64,000 nt of DNA from TMP-86 sp039807285 (GTDB lineage Bacteria > Pseudomonadota > Gammaproteobacteria > Steroidobacterales > Steroidobacteraceae). The position numbers and the translations under genes were made by a program. The DNA lies in assembly GCA_044226785.1 (NCBI GenBank), contig JBGAGK010000001.1, positions 252,138 through 316,137 of the forward strand. The letters are read 5' to 3'. This document shows, piece after piece, positions 9,332-17,570 of the stretch. Below the pieces are notes generated by a model. That model saw nothing but the letters and a program-made list of their open reading frames with translations, made no database searches and was not told the origin of the DNA. Every line of letters begins with the position of its first letter. Position 1 is the stretch's first letter.

Positions 9332-9349
9332 GAGGTCATGCATGACCTC
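9332..9349. repeat. 18-bp perfect palindrome after dacB
   Basis: GAGGTCATGCATGACCTC is a perfect inverted repeat 13 bases after the dacB stop. As RNA it folds to a 7-bp stem with a TGCA loop. No T-run follows, so it may be a protein-binding site or a weak transcript-end hairpin rather than a classical terminator. The rest of 9350-9496 shows no gene. Confidence 0.7.
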
Positions 9350-9496
9350 GGTTCGATCAAGTCGGCCGGCGTCCCCCGTGCCTTCGCACCCGAGGATGGC
9401 GGGTGTGCAGGACACAACCGGACCTGATGCTCGCACAACAGACGCTTCGTGGTGCAAGCTGCGCTGCGGGCCTGAAATTATCTCCCAAAAAAGGCG

Positions 9497-9517
9497 TATA
9501 GTATGTACTGATACATA
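9497..9517 (+). promoter_or_regulatory. vapBC promoter with palindromic operator
   Basis: A -10-like TATAGT (9497-9502) runs into a perfect inverted repeat TATGTA-CTGA-TACATA (9502-9517). A Shine-Dalgarno CGGAGG follows at 9528-9533, before the antitoxin ATG at 9539. The overlap fits autorepression by the antitoxin or the antitoxin-toxin complex, as is known for type II systems. The -35 element is poor. Confidence 0.65.
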
Positions 9518-9538
9518 TTTTACATTCCGGAGGTAGTC

Positions 9539-9793
9539 ATGAGTACCGTCAGCGCCAGTGCCCTGGCCAGAAATACCCGGAAAATTCTTGATCGGGTTTC
9601 GAGCCGGGGCGAGACAGTGCTGGTCGAACGCAATCGCACCACCGTTGCGCGCATCGTTCCACCGGAACGGATCATGACGGCAGATCAGGCACTCAGCGGA
9701 CTGCGCGCCACACTGAAGCCCAAACATGCCAGGGATTGGTTGAAGGACAGCAAAGGGACATTTGGCGAGCGAGTCAGCAATCCGTGGGAATGA
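9539..9793 (+). CDS. Type II antitoxin, Phd/VapB-like
   Basis: 84 residues. The N-terminal MSTVSASALARNTRKILD and RGETVLVERNRTTVARIVP match the Phd/YefM-type DNA-binding fold of prevent-host-death antitoxins. The C-terminal tail (KDSKGTFGERVSNPWE) is the expected toxin-neutralising extension. It should bind the palindrome just upstream and neutralise the PIN-domain toxin. Its stop overlaps the toxin start (ATGA). Complete system; likely stabilisation or stress module. Confidence 0.88.
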   Translation: MSTVSASALARNTRKILDRVSSRGETVLVERNRTTVARIVPPERIMTADQALSGLRATLKPKHARDWLKDSKGTFGERVSNPWE

Positions 9794-10191
9794 TCCTGGA
9801 CAGTTGCGTCTGGGTCGGCATCGCCTCAGGACAGCTGGACCCCCGGACGATCATCGCCATGACGGGGGATGAACCTGTCTTCGTGTCGGTGATCTCGCTT
9901 GGCGAATTGCGGTTCGGAATCGAGTCCTGTTCGAACCCTGCCGAAAGGGCGACCAGGTCCGCTTGTCTGCGCCAGCTGGAGGACAGACCCACGCTTGAAA
10001 TTTCGAAACACACTGCCGCTGCATTCGGCGTCCTGGCCGCTGCCGTCAAGAGTGGCGGCCGATCACCGCGCCCCCGCTATAACGACCTGTGGATCGCCGC
10101 CCAGGCCATCGAGCACGGGTATTCCTTGCTTACCCTGAATCCCGGCGATTTTTCAGGCCTGCCGGGCCTGAGCTGCCTCGCTCCCGGTTGA
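9790..10191 (+). CDS. vapC: VapC-type PIN-domain ribonuclease toxin
   Basis: 133 residues, a standard VapC length. PIN-domain acidic residues are visible: D4 in MILDSCVWV, Glu in SLGELRFGIE, Asp in RYNDLWIAA and the C-terminal LNPGDFSGLPGL. Family members cleave RNA, usually tRNA or rRNA, with Mg2+. The ATG at 9790 overlaps the antitoxin stop; a longer in-frame start at 9736 lies inside the antitoxin and is unlikely. The 3' end overlaps the convergent methyltransferase by 62 bases. Confidence 0.9.
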   Translation: MILDSCVWVGIASGQLDPRTIIAMTGDEPVFVSVISLGELRFGIESCSNPAERATRSACLRQLEDRPTLEISKHTAAAFGVLAAAVKSGGRSPRPRYNDLWIAAQAIEHGYSLLTLNPGDFSGLPGLSCLAPG

Positions 10192-10846
10192 TCGGCCCAT
10201 CGCTCTTGCAGGATCCGGCGCCACGTAGCGGCGCCCGCACGGCCCCAGGGTCCTCCAGTTCCCAGCGGATCACGCCCACATTGCGCCGGACCCACACACC
10301 GTATCCGAGGAATTCGAAATCGCGGCGCAGCTTCTTCAGGTACCAGGCACCGGGACGGATGCGCACATCGCGGGAATCGGTGCGTGAGCGCTCGCAATTG
10401 CGGCGCCAGTCCGTGCGGGTGAGCGCCGAGAAATACAGCGCGCTCCGGGTCAGATGCGCAAAATTGTCCAGCGCGCGCGCGGCCTCGGCATCGTCCAGGT
10501 ACTGCAGGACGTCGTAGCACACCAGCAGGTCGGCCGGCCGGGCCGGCCGGTATTGCGCGATGCTACCCTGGATCCAGCCGTATCGCCGGCACAGGTAGTC
10601 GCTGACTTCGAGCCCCGTGTAGCGCGCTCGAGGCAGCGCACGCGCGAACGCCCGTTGCATGAGGCCAATGCCGCAGCCCGCATCCAGGATGCTGCGGACG
10701 GGCAACTCGGCATAGCGGAGCACCGCGGCGATCATTTCGGCGCGCACACCCATCTCGCGCGCGCTGGTCACGCGCGTGTCGCGCGAATAGTAGAAGCGAT
10801 GGAAGTACTGGCGGTCGAAGCGCTGCCTTGCGGGCAGGGACTTCAT
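10130..10846 (-). CDS. Class I SAM-dependent methyltransferase
   Basis: 238 residues. The Rossmann-type SAM motif I is SILDAGCGIGLM, followed by an acidic strand end (YTGLEVSDYLC) and LLVCYDVLQYLDDAEAA, resembling motif IV. The substrate is not evident. The C-terminal end is basic and overlaps the end of vapC by 62 bases; similarity to methyltransferases fades there, so a vapBC insertion may have replaced the original end. The gene starts 16 bases after the glmS stop, on the same strand, and may be read through from glmS. Confidence 0.75.
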   Translation of the reverse strand: MKSLPARQRFDRQYFHRFYYSRDTRVTSAREMGVRAEMIAAVLRYAELPVRSILDAGCGIGLMQRAFARALPRARYTGLEVSDYLCRRYGWIQGSIAQYRPARPADLLVCYDVLQYLDDAEAARALDNFAHLTRSALYFSALTRTDWRRNCERSRTDSRDVRIRPGAWYLKKLRRDFEFLGYGVWVRRNVGVIRWELEDPGAVRAPLRGAGSCKSDGPINRERGSSGPAGLKNRRDSG

Positions 10847-10862
10847 GCCGGCTGGTGCAGCA

Positions 10863-12698
10863 TCATTCGACGGTCACGCTCTTGGCGAGGTTGCGCGGCT
10901 GATCGACATCGGTGCCCTTGAGCACCGCGACATGGTAGGCCAGCAGTTGCAGCGGAATGGTGTAGACCATGGGCGCCTGGAAATAGCTGACATGCGCCGG
11001 CATCGGGATCACCGTGACGCCATCGCCGCTTTCCATGCCCGCTTGCGGGTCTGCGAACACGAACAGCTCACCGCCACGCGCCCGCACCTCCTGCAGATTC
11101 GACTTCAGCTTCTCCAGCAGATCGTTGTTGGGCGCGACCGTGATCACCGGCATGTCCTCGTCCACCAGCGCCAGCGGTCCGTGCTTGAGCTCGCCCGCGG
11201 CGTAGGCCTCGGCATGGATGTAGGAGATTTCCTTGAGCTTCAGTGCGCCTTCCATGGCCAGGGAATGCAACGCACCGCGGCCGAGGAACAGCGCGTGGCG
11301 CTTCTCCACGAACTTCTCGGCCAGGCTCCGGATCACCGGATCCAGGGCCAGGGTCTTCTCCACCAGGGCGGGGAGTTCGAGGAGCCGGGTGACCAGACCG
11401 CGCTCGCGTTCGGCATCGGCACCGTTGTGCTTTGCCAGAGCGATCACCAGCATCGCAAGTGCCGTGAGCTGGGTGGTGAAGGCCTTGGTCGAAGCCACGC
11501 CGATCTCGGGTCCTGCGCGGGTCAGCAGCACCAGATCCGAATCGCGCACCATGGAGCTTTCCGGCACGTTGCAGATAGCCAGCGTGGACAGATAGCCGTG
11601 CTGCTTCGCCAGCCGCAGTGCCGCCAGGGTATCGGCCGTTTCACCCGACTGCGAGATGACCACGAACAGCGTGTCCGGCGTCACCACCGGATTGCGGTAG
11701 CGGTACTCGCTGGCGATCTCGATGCGCGCGGGCAGGCCGCAGATCTGCTCGATGAAATAAGTGGCGACGAGCCCGGCATGGTAGCTGGTCCCGCAGGCCA
11801 CGATGTGCACGGCGCGGGTCCTGGCGAAGATGGCGGGCGCCGCCGGACCGAACGCCGCGTCCAGGAGCCGGCCGTTGGCGATCCGTTCCTCCAGCGTCTG
11901 GGCGATGGCGCGCGGCTGCTCGTGGATCTCCTTGAGCATGAAATGCCGGTATTCGCCCCGTTCAGCCGCATCCGCCGACAGCTCGCTTTCGCGCACCGTG
12001 CGCTGCGCCGGCTTGCCGGCCGCATCGGTGACGCGCACGCTCTTGCGGCGGATCTCCGCGACATCGCCTTCGTTCAGGAACATGAAACGCCTCGTCACCG
12101 GCAGCAGGGCCGATACATCCGAGGCCACGAAATTCTCGTCGATCCCCAGGCCCACCACCACAGGGCAGCCCTCACGGGCGAGCACGATGCAGTCCGGATC
12201 CGATTCCTTCATCACCGCCAGTGCGTAGGCGCCCTTGAGTTCCGCGACGGTCCTGCGCACGGCCTCGAACAGATCCTTCGAGTCGCGCGAATGCCAGTCG
12301 ATCCGGTGGGCGATCACCTCGGTATCGGTCTCCGAGGTGAAGATGTAGCCTCTGGCCTTGAGGTCCGTCCGCAGTTCCTCATGATTTTCGATGATGCCGT
12401 TGTGGACGATGGCCACACCGCTGGGCGACATGTGCGGGTGCGCGTTGCGCTCGCTGGGAACACCGTGCGTGGCCCAGCGGGTATGCGCGATGCCGATGGG
12501 GCCGTGGGTATCGCTGGCGGCAACGGCATCGGTGAGGTTCTTCACCTTGCCCACGGTCCGGAGGCGCTCGATGTGCCGGCCGGAGTTCAGGACGGCGAGG
12601 CCCGCCGAGTCATAACCGCGATATTCGAGGCGCCGCAGTCCCTCGAGCAGGATCGGCACGACGTTGCGTTCGGCAATGGCTCCAACGATTCCGCACAT
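10863..12698 (-). CDS. glmS: Glutamine-fructose-6-phosphate aminotransferase (isomerizing)
   Basis: 611-residue cytosolic enzyme that makes glucosamine-6-phosphate from fructose-6-phosphate and glutamine, the first step to UDP-GlcNAc. After Met removal the N-terminal nucleophile is Cys2 (CGIVGAIAER). The glutaminase domain has RRLEYRGYDSAG and HTRWATHG. Two SIS sugar-isomerase domains follow (CGTSYHAG; SQSGETADT), and the end DQPRNLAKSVTVE is the family's conserved tail. No glmS ribozyme is seen upstream. Unlike in E. coli, it is separated from glmU by a PadR/sensor pair on the other strand. Confidence 0.97.
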   Translation of the reverse strand: MCGIVGAIAERNVVPILLEGLRRLEYRGYDSAGLAVLNSGRHIERLRTVGKVKNLTDAVAASDTHGPIGIAHTRWATHGVPSERNAHPHMSPSGVAIVHNGIIENHEELRTDLKARGYIFTSETDTEVIAHRIDWHSRDSKDLFEAVRRTVAELKGAYALAVMKESDPDCIVLAREGCPVVVGLGIDENFVASDVSALLPVTRRFMFLNEGDVAEIRRKSVRVTDAAGKPAQRTVRESELSADAAERGEYRHFMLKEIHEQPRAIAQTLEERIANGRLLDAAFGPAAPAIFARTRAVHIVACGTSYHAGLVATYFIEQICGLPARIEIASEYRYRNPVVTPDTLFVVISQSGETADTLAALRLAKQHGYLSTLAICNVPESSMVRDSDLVLLTRAGPEIGVASTKAFTTQLTALAMLVIALAKHNGADAERERGLVTRLLELPALVEKTLALDPVIRSLAEKFVEKRHALFLGRGALHSLAMEGALKLKEISYIHAEAYAAGELKHGPLALVDEDMPVITVAPNNDLLEKLKSNLQEVRARGGELFVFADPQAGMESGDGVTVIPMPAHVSYFQAPMVYTIPLQLLAYHVAVLKGTDVDQPRNLAKSVTVE

Positions 12699-12854
12699 GA
12701 TCCCTGATGACTCCTCTGACGAACGATTCTGGCCGGCCCTTCTGTCGGAAGGGTCATTCTGCCCGAGTACCGGTCAGGCATCTGTCCGGAACGATAAATA
12801 TTCGATCTGGATCAAGAACCAACCCGAGGAAATCATCCCTGTCGTGTAGATCAG

Positions 12855-12893
12855 ACTATATAGCTTGATATCTAATATTAGTAACTATATAGT
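12855..12893 (+). promoter_or_regulatory. Twin ACTATATAG operator upstream of padR
   Basis: ACTATATAG occurs at 12855-12863 and ACTATATAGT, a perfect 10-bp palindrome, at 12884-12893, 29 bp apart and 8 bp before the padR start. The stretch is strikingly AT-rich in a GC-rich region. It probably holds the promoter and a binding site for PadR itself. Confidence 0.6.
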
Positions 12894-12901
12894 ACAGGCC
12901 T

Positions 12902-13309
12902 ATGGACGATAGCAATACCCGGAAATTCCAGAAGGACCTCAATTCAGGCCTCGTCGGGCTGGTGTTGCTCGCGGTCCTCGCCCAGACCAGCGAAGACCTG
13001 TACGGATACGAGATCGCCAAGCGCCTGCACAAGGCCAGCGACGGCCAGCCCATCTTCAAGGAAGGCACCCTGTATCCGGTGTTGCGGGCACTGGCGGCAC
13101 AGGAACTGTTGACCAGCCGCATCGTCCCGTCCTATTCCGGACCGCCGCGCCGCTATTACCGGATCACCGAGCAGGGCCGCGCCGTGCTGTCGCAGTGGCG
13201 CAGCGTGTGGCGTGACACCCGCAGCTTCGTAGACCAGTTCACCGAATCCGGGCATCCGGAACCGGCCCGGCCCTCGCCCACGGCCACCCAGCATCGGGAG
13301 TCACCATGA
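12902..13309 (+). CDS. PadR-family transcriptional regulator
   Basis: 135-residue winged-helix regulator. LNSGLVGLVLLAVLAQ, LYGYEIAKRLHKA, FKEGTLYPVLRALAAQ and GPPRRYYRITEQGRAVL are the usual PadR core with its wing. The tail is Pro-rich and short, as in the PadR-s2 subgroup. It overlaps the following membrane protein by ATGA. Such pairs usually act as autoregulated sensor/effector modules. Upstream twin palindromes are the likely operator. No good Shine-Dalgarno is seen. Confidence 0.9.
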   Translation: MDDSNTRKFQKDLNSGLVGLVLLAVLAQTSEDLYGYEIAKRLHKASDGQPIFKEGTLYPVLRALAAQELLTSRIVPSYSGPPRRYYRITEQGRAVLSQWRSVWRDTRSFVDQFTESGHPEPARPSPTATQHRESP

Positions 13310-14244
13310 CCCAGTCCGCACCCCGCTCCATCGACCAGTATCTCGCGCAGTTGCGTGCCGCCCTGGCTGGCGAGGATGCCGCGCTGATCCAGGACGCGCT
13401 CTACGACGCGGAGGAATACCTGCGCGCCGAAGTTGCAGCGCATCCGGACAAGGCCGAACCCGATGTGCTCGAGCTGATCGCATCCACCTATGGCGATCCG
13501 GAGGAAGTGGCGGCGGCCTACCGCGACACCGAGGCCCGGGTGAAGGCCGCGCTGAAGACACCGGCCCGACCTGCATCGGCCGAAAAGGGTGCCTGGCGGC
13601 AGTTCTTCGACGTGTACCTGGACCCGCGCACGTACACCTCCGTGTTCTTCCTGCTGCTGAGCCTGGCCACGGGCGTCATTTACTTCACTTTCGTCGTGAC
13701 GGGCATGTCACTGTCGGTGGGTCTCGCCGTGCTGATCATCGGCGTACCGTTCTTCCTCGCTTTCATCGGCCTGTCGCGCGTGCTGTCACTGGCCGAGGGG
13801 CGTCTGATCGAGGCCACCACGGGCGAGCGCATGCCGCGTCGTCCCGTACACCCCGGCCCGCCGGCCGGATTCTGGAGCCGCGTTGGACAGATGCTGGCGG
13901 ATCTTCGCACCTGGACCACGCTGGCCTACTTCGCGCTGATGCTGCCGCTGGGCATCGTTTACTTCACCCTCTCGGTGAGCGCATTGGCGATCAGCCTGTC
14001 GCTGATCTTCGCTCCGGCGGCCGAGCTGGGAGTGCGGCTGGGATGGCTGTCATCCGCCCTCTGGGGAAATGGCGATTTCCAGCTCAATGGCATGGATTTC
14101 TCGCCCGCCTGGATCGGCACCACCTGGCTGCTGCCGCTGTGGGTGCTGGCGGGCGTGCTGCTGCTGACCACCTTCCTGCACCTGGCCCGTGGCCTTGCGA
14201 AACTCCATGCGCATTTCGCCAAGGTGATGCTGGTGGCGCGCTGA
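13306..14244 (+). CDS. Membrane sensor-domain protein with HAAS-like N-terminus
   Basis: 312 residues. The first ~90 residues are a soluble helical segment (IDQYLAQLRAALAG, IQDALYDAEEYLRAEVAAH, STYGDPEEVAAAYRD) of the HAAS/DUF1700 type found in PadR partners. Two hydrophobic blocks follow, each with a YFTF/YFTL motif after a PRTYTS or LRTWTT stretch, so the membrane part looks internally duplicated (putative sensor domain). Likely role: membrane-stress or envelope sensor that binds PadR through the N-terminal helices (inference from known pairs). Translationally coupled to padR. Confidence 0.75.
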   Translation: MTQSAPRSIDQYLAQLRAALAGEDAALIQDALYDAEEYLRAEVAAHPDKAEPDVLELIASTYGDPEEVAAAYRDTEARVKAALKTPARPASAEKGAWRQFFDVYLDPRTYTSVFFLLLSLATGVIYFTFVVTGMSLSVGLAVLIIGVPFFLAFIGLSRVLSLAEGRLIEATTGERMPRRPVHPGPPAGFWSRVGQMLADLRTWTTLAYFALMLPLGIVYFTLSVSALAISLSLIFAPAAELGVRLGWLSSALWGNGDFQLNGMDFSPAWIGTTWLLPLWVLAGVLLLTTFLHLARGLAKLHAHFAKVMLVAR

Positions 14245-14273
14245 AGCCTGGCGCGGCCTCGGCGCGGATTCTC

Positions 14274-15689
14274 TCAGCCCCCGGGCTTTTTCAGGGCCGC
14301 ATCGATCCGCGCCTGCTTTTCTTCCGCGCCCACCTTGCCCGGCGACTTCCAGCCCTCCACCGAGGACTGACGGGATCGCTCCAGGGTCAGCGTGCCGGCG
14401 GGGGCGGTGCGCGTGATGGTGGAACCGGCTCCAATGACGGCGCCTGCGCCGATGCGCACCGGCGCCACCAGCATGGCGCCCGAGCCGATGAAAGCGCCAT
14501 CCTCGATCAGGGTGGGCCACTTGTTGAAGCCGTCATAGTTGCAGGTGATGGTGCCGGCACCGACATTGACCTTGCTGCCGATGGTGGCATCGCCGATATA
14601 GGACAGGTGATTGGCCTTGCTGCCCGCGCCGATCTCGCTGTTCTTGACCTCGACGAAATTTCCGATGTGAACCCCGTCGCGCAGCACCGCGCCGGGCCGC
14701 AGCCGGGCGAAGGGGCCGATGTCGCAGCGCTCGCCGATGCGAGCTCCCACCAGGTGGCAGTTGGCGCGCAACTCCGTGTCCTCGCCAATCTCGCAGTCCT
14801 CGATGTAGCAGTTGGGGCCGATCTTCGCGCGTGCGCCGATCCTGATCCTGCCCACCAGCACCGCATTGACGTCGATGAACACGTCGGTACCGGCTTCGAC
14901 TTCACCGCGGATGTCGATGCGCGCGGGGTCCGCCAGCGTGACACCGGCCAGCATCAGTTCCTGTGCCCGCCGGCGGCGAAGCGCGGCCTCCACTTCCGAA
15001 AGCTGGACCTTGTCGTTCACGCCCATGACCTCCACCTCGTCGGCAGCCAGCACGGCGTTCACCGCGACGCCCTCGCGCACGGCGGCGGCCACGATGTCGG
15101 TGAGATAGTACTCGCCCTGCGCATTGTCATTGCGCAATTCCGAAAGCCAGCGCCGCAGGAGTCGTGCCGGCACGGCCATCAGTCCGGTGTTGATCTCGCG
15201 GATGGCGCGCTGCGCCTCGGTGGCATCCCGGTGCTCGACGATGGCCGTGGGCCGGCCGGCGGCATCGCGCAGGATGCGTCCGTAACCGGAAGGGTCGTGC
15301 ATGTTCACCGTGAGCAGCGACAGGGCATCGTTGCCAGCCGCTTGCACCAGCCCGCGCAGCGTTGCCAGCAGCGTCAGCGGCACATCGCCATACAGGATCA
15401 GCACCCGGTGATCGTCGGGGATCGAGGGCATGGCCTGCATCAGCGCATGCCCGGTGCCGAGCTGCTGCGCCTGCAGTGCCCAGGTCACCGGTTCCGCCGA
15501 CATTGCAGAGCGCACCTGCTCGCCACCGTGACCGTAGACCACGCAAAGACCCGCCGGCTCGAGCTGGCGTGCGGTGTCGATGACATGCTGGAGCAACGGC
15601 CTGCCGGCCAGCGGCTGCAGGACTTTCGGCAGCGCGGATTTCATGCGCTTGCCCTGTCCCGCCGCCAGTATGACCACCGACAGTTTCAC
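14274..15689 (-). CDS. glmU: Bifunctional GlcNAc-1-P uridyltransferase/GlcN-1-P acetyltransferase
   Basis: 471 residues, slightly longer than the usual ~456. The N-terminal nucleotidyltransferase has VVILAAGQGKRMKSALPKVL and the middle region has ILYGDVPLT. The C-terminal half is a left-handed beta-helix with hexapeptide repeats (IGPNCYIEDCEIG, VNVGAGTITCNYDGFNKW). It produces UDP-GlcNAc for peptidoglycan and LPS. It begins 11 bases after the atpC stop with no visible terminator, so it is probably the last gene of the atp transcript. The C-terminal ~15 residues are Lys/Ala-rich. Confidence 0.96.
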   Translation of the reverse strand: MKLSVVILAAGQGKRMKSALPKVLQPLAGRPLLQHVIDTARQLEPAGLCVVYGHGGEQVRSAMSAEPVTWALQAQQLGTGHALMQAMPSIPDDHRVLILYGDVPLTLLATLRGLVQAAGNDALSLLTVNMHDPSGYGRILRDAAGRPTAIVEHRDATEAQRAIREINTGLMAVPARLLRRWLSELRNDNAQGEYYLTDIVAAAVREGVAVNAVLAADEVEVMGVNDKVQLSEVEAALRRRRAQELMLAGVTLADPARIDIRGEVEAGTDVFIDVNAVLVGRIRIGARAKIGPNCYIEDCEIGEDTELRANCHLVGARIGERCDIGPFARLRPGAVLRDGVHIGNFVEVKNSEIGAGSKANHLSYIGDATIGSKVNVGAGTITCNYDGFNKWPTLIEDGAFIGSGAMLVAPVRIGAGAVIGAGSTITRTAPAGTLTLERSRQSSVEGWKSPGKVGAEEKQARIDAALKKPGG

Positions 15690-15700
15690 GGGGGAGGGAA

Positions 15701-16117
15701 TCAGCGTTTCTTGCGCAACCGCTCGATGGTGCGCAGCTGTGCCATGGCCCGGGCAAGTTCGGCCTGGGCTTCGGCCAGGCTGATGGAAGCACTCTTGTCG
15801 GCCATGGCCTCCTGGGCCCGCTGTCGCGCGGCCAGTGCCGCCGCCTCGTCCAGATCGCTCGCACGGGCGGCCGTGTCCGCCAGCACCGTCACCTGATGCG
15901 GCTGGATCTCGAGCGCGCCGCCGCCGACGTAGAAGGATTCCTCCTGATCGCCTGTCTTCACCCGTACCTCGCCCGGCTTCAACGTGGTGAGAAGTGGCGC
16001 GTGGCGCGGCGCGATGCCGATATCGCCTTCCGAGGCCGGCACGAACACCATGTCCACGTTGCCGGAGAAGATCTCGCCTTCGGCGCTGACGATGTCCAGA
16101 TGAATGGTGTTGGCCAT
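15701..16117 (-). CDS. atpC: F1Fo ATP synthase epsilon subunit
   Basis: 138 residues. N-terminal beta-sandwich (HLDIVSAEGEIFSG, GDIGIAPRHAPLLT, GGGALEIQPHQVTVLADTA) and C-terminal helical hairpin rich in Ala and Glu. It forms part of the central stalk and acts as a brake on ATP hydrolysis. The start is set at MANTIHLD; an in-frame extension upstream would run into atpD. It lies 10 bases after atpD and 11 bases before glmU. Confidence 0.95.
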   Translation of the reverse strand: MANTIHLDIVSAEGEIFSGNVDMVFVPASEGDIGIAPRHAPLLTTLKPGEVRVKTGDQEESFYVGGGALEIQPHQVTVLADTAARASDLDEAAALAARQRAQEAMADKSASISLAEAQAELARAMAQLRTIERLRKKR

Positions 16118-16127
16118 GGCTTTGCGT

Positions 16128-17546
16128 CTATTGCAGGGTCTTCGCGCGCTCGACGGCTTCTTCGATGCTGCCGACCATGTAGAAGGCCTGCTCGGGCAGG
16201 TGGTCGTACTCACCGGCGATGATGGCCTTGAAGCCGCGGATGGTGTCCTTCAGCGGGACGATCTTGCCATCCTGCCCGGTGAACACCTTGGCCACGTTGA
16301 ACGGCTGCGACAGGAAGCGCTGCACCTTGCGTGCGCGGAACACGGTCTGCTTGTCTTCCTCCGACAGCTCGTCCATGCCGAGGATGGCGATGATGTCCTG
16401 CAGTTCCTTGTAGCGCTGGAGCGTGGCCTGCACGGCGCGCGCCGTGTTGTAGTGCTCCTCGCCCACGACCAGCGGGTCGAGCTGCCGGCTGGTGGAGTCC
16501 AGCGGATCCACCGCCGGGTAGATGCCCAGGCTTGCGATCTGGCGCGACAGCACGACGGTGGCATCGAGGTGCGCGAAGGTCGTGGCGGGCGAAGGGTCGG
16601 TGAGGTCGTCCGCCGGTACGTACACCGCCTGGATGGAAGTGATCGAACCGGTCCGGGTGGAAGTGATGCGCTCCTGGAGCACGCCCATCTCCTCGGCCAG
16701 CGTCGGCTGGTAGCCCACGGCCGAGGGCATGCGACCCAGCAATGCCGAGACTTCCGTGCCCGCCAGGGTGTAGCGGTAGATGTTGTCCACGAAGAACAGC
16801 ACATCGCGCCCCTTGCCGCTGGCCTGCTTTTCGTCGCGGAAATATTCGGCCATGGTCAGACCCGTGAGCGCCACGCGCAACCGGTTGCCCGGCGGTTCGT
16901 TCATCTGGCCGTACACCATGGCGACCTTGGAGTTCGACAGGTTGTCCTTGTCGATGACGCCCGATTCGATCATCTCGTGGTAGAAGTCGTTCCCTTCGCG
17001 GGTACGCTCACCCACCCCGGCGAACACCGACAGACCGCTGTACTGCTTGGCGATGTTGTTGATCAGCTCGAGCATGTTGACGGTCTTGCCCACACCGGCG
17101 CCCCCGAACAGACCCACCTTGCCGCCCTTGGCGAACGGCACCAGCAGGTCGATGACCTTGATGCCGGTGACCAGCAGATCCTGTCCGCCGGCCTGCTCAC
17201 TGTAGGCGGGCGCAGGGCGATGGATGGGAAGCCTTTCCGTGCTCTGCACCGGACCGCGGTTGTCCTGCGGGGTCCCCAGCACGTCCATGATGCGACCCAG
17301 CGTGCCCGTGCCCACTGGCACCGAAATCGGACTTCCCTGAGCCTTCACGCCCAGTCCCCGGCGCAGGCCTTCCGAGGGGCCCATGGCGATGGTTCGCACC
17401 ACGCCGTCACCGAGCTGCTGCTGGACCTCCAGCGTGAGGTCCACGTCATCGAGCTTCAGCGCCTCGTAGACGGCCGGCACCTGGTCGCGCGGGAACTCCA
17501 CGTCGACCACCGCGCCGATGATTTGTACGATTTTTCCGCTGGACAT
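16128..17546 (-). CDS. atpD: F1Fo ATP synthase beta subunit
   Basis: 472 residues. Catalytic subunit of F1. Walker A GGAGVGKT, the catalytic GERTREGNDFYHEM stretch and Walker B-like VLFFVDNIYRYT are all present. The start MSSGKIVQIIGAVVDVEFP is the typical bacterial N-terminus and has AAGGA upstream; an ATG at 17567 is less likely. Lies between atpG and atpC. Confidence 0.97.
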   Translation of the reverse strand: MSSGKIVQIIGAVVDVEFPRDQVPAVYEALKLDDVDLTLEVQQQLGDGVVRTIAMGPSEGLRRGLGVKAQGSPISVPVGTGTLGRIMDVLGTPQDNRGPVQSTERLPIHRPAPAYSEQAGGQDLLVTGIKVIDLLVPFAKGGKVGLFGGAGVGKTVNMLELINNIAKQYSGLSVFAGVGERTREGNDFYHEMIESGVIDKDNLSNSKVAMVYGQMNEPPGNRLRVALTGLTMAEYFRDEKQASGKGRDVLFFVDNIYRYTLAGTEVSALLGRMPSAVGYQPTLAEEMGVLQERITSTRTGSITSIQAVYVPADDLTDPSPATTFAHLDATVVLSRQIASLGIYPAVDPLDSTSRQLDPLVVGEEHYNTARAVQATLQRYKELQDIIAILGMDELSEEDKQTVFRARKVQRFLSQPFNVAKVFTGQDGKIVPLKDTIRGFKAIIAGEYDHLPEQAFYMVGSIEEAVERAKTLQ

Positions 17547-17570
17547 GACTGTTGATCCTTGACTCATGAC

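Noticed and set aside
10845..12707. Long plus-strand open frame opposite glmS
   Set aside because: Shadow of glmS; no family similarity, codon pattern follows the antisense strand.
10863..12901. glmS ribozyme/riboswitch upstream of glmS
   Set aside because: The ribozyme is a Gram-positive feature, and its conserved core is not seen in the 203-base gap.
14276..14291. AGCCCCCGGGCTTTTT, a terminator-like element after the sensor gene
   Set aside because: The stem has only 4-5 bp with a 2-4 base loop and lies inside the glmU coding end; too weak to call.
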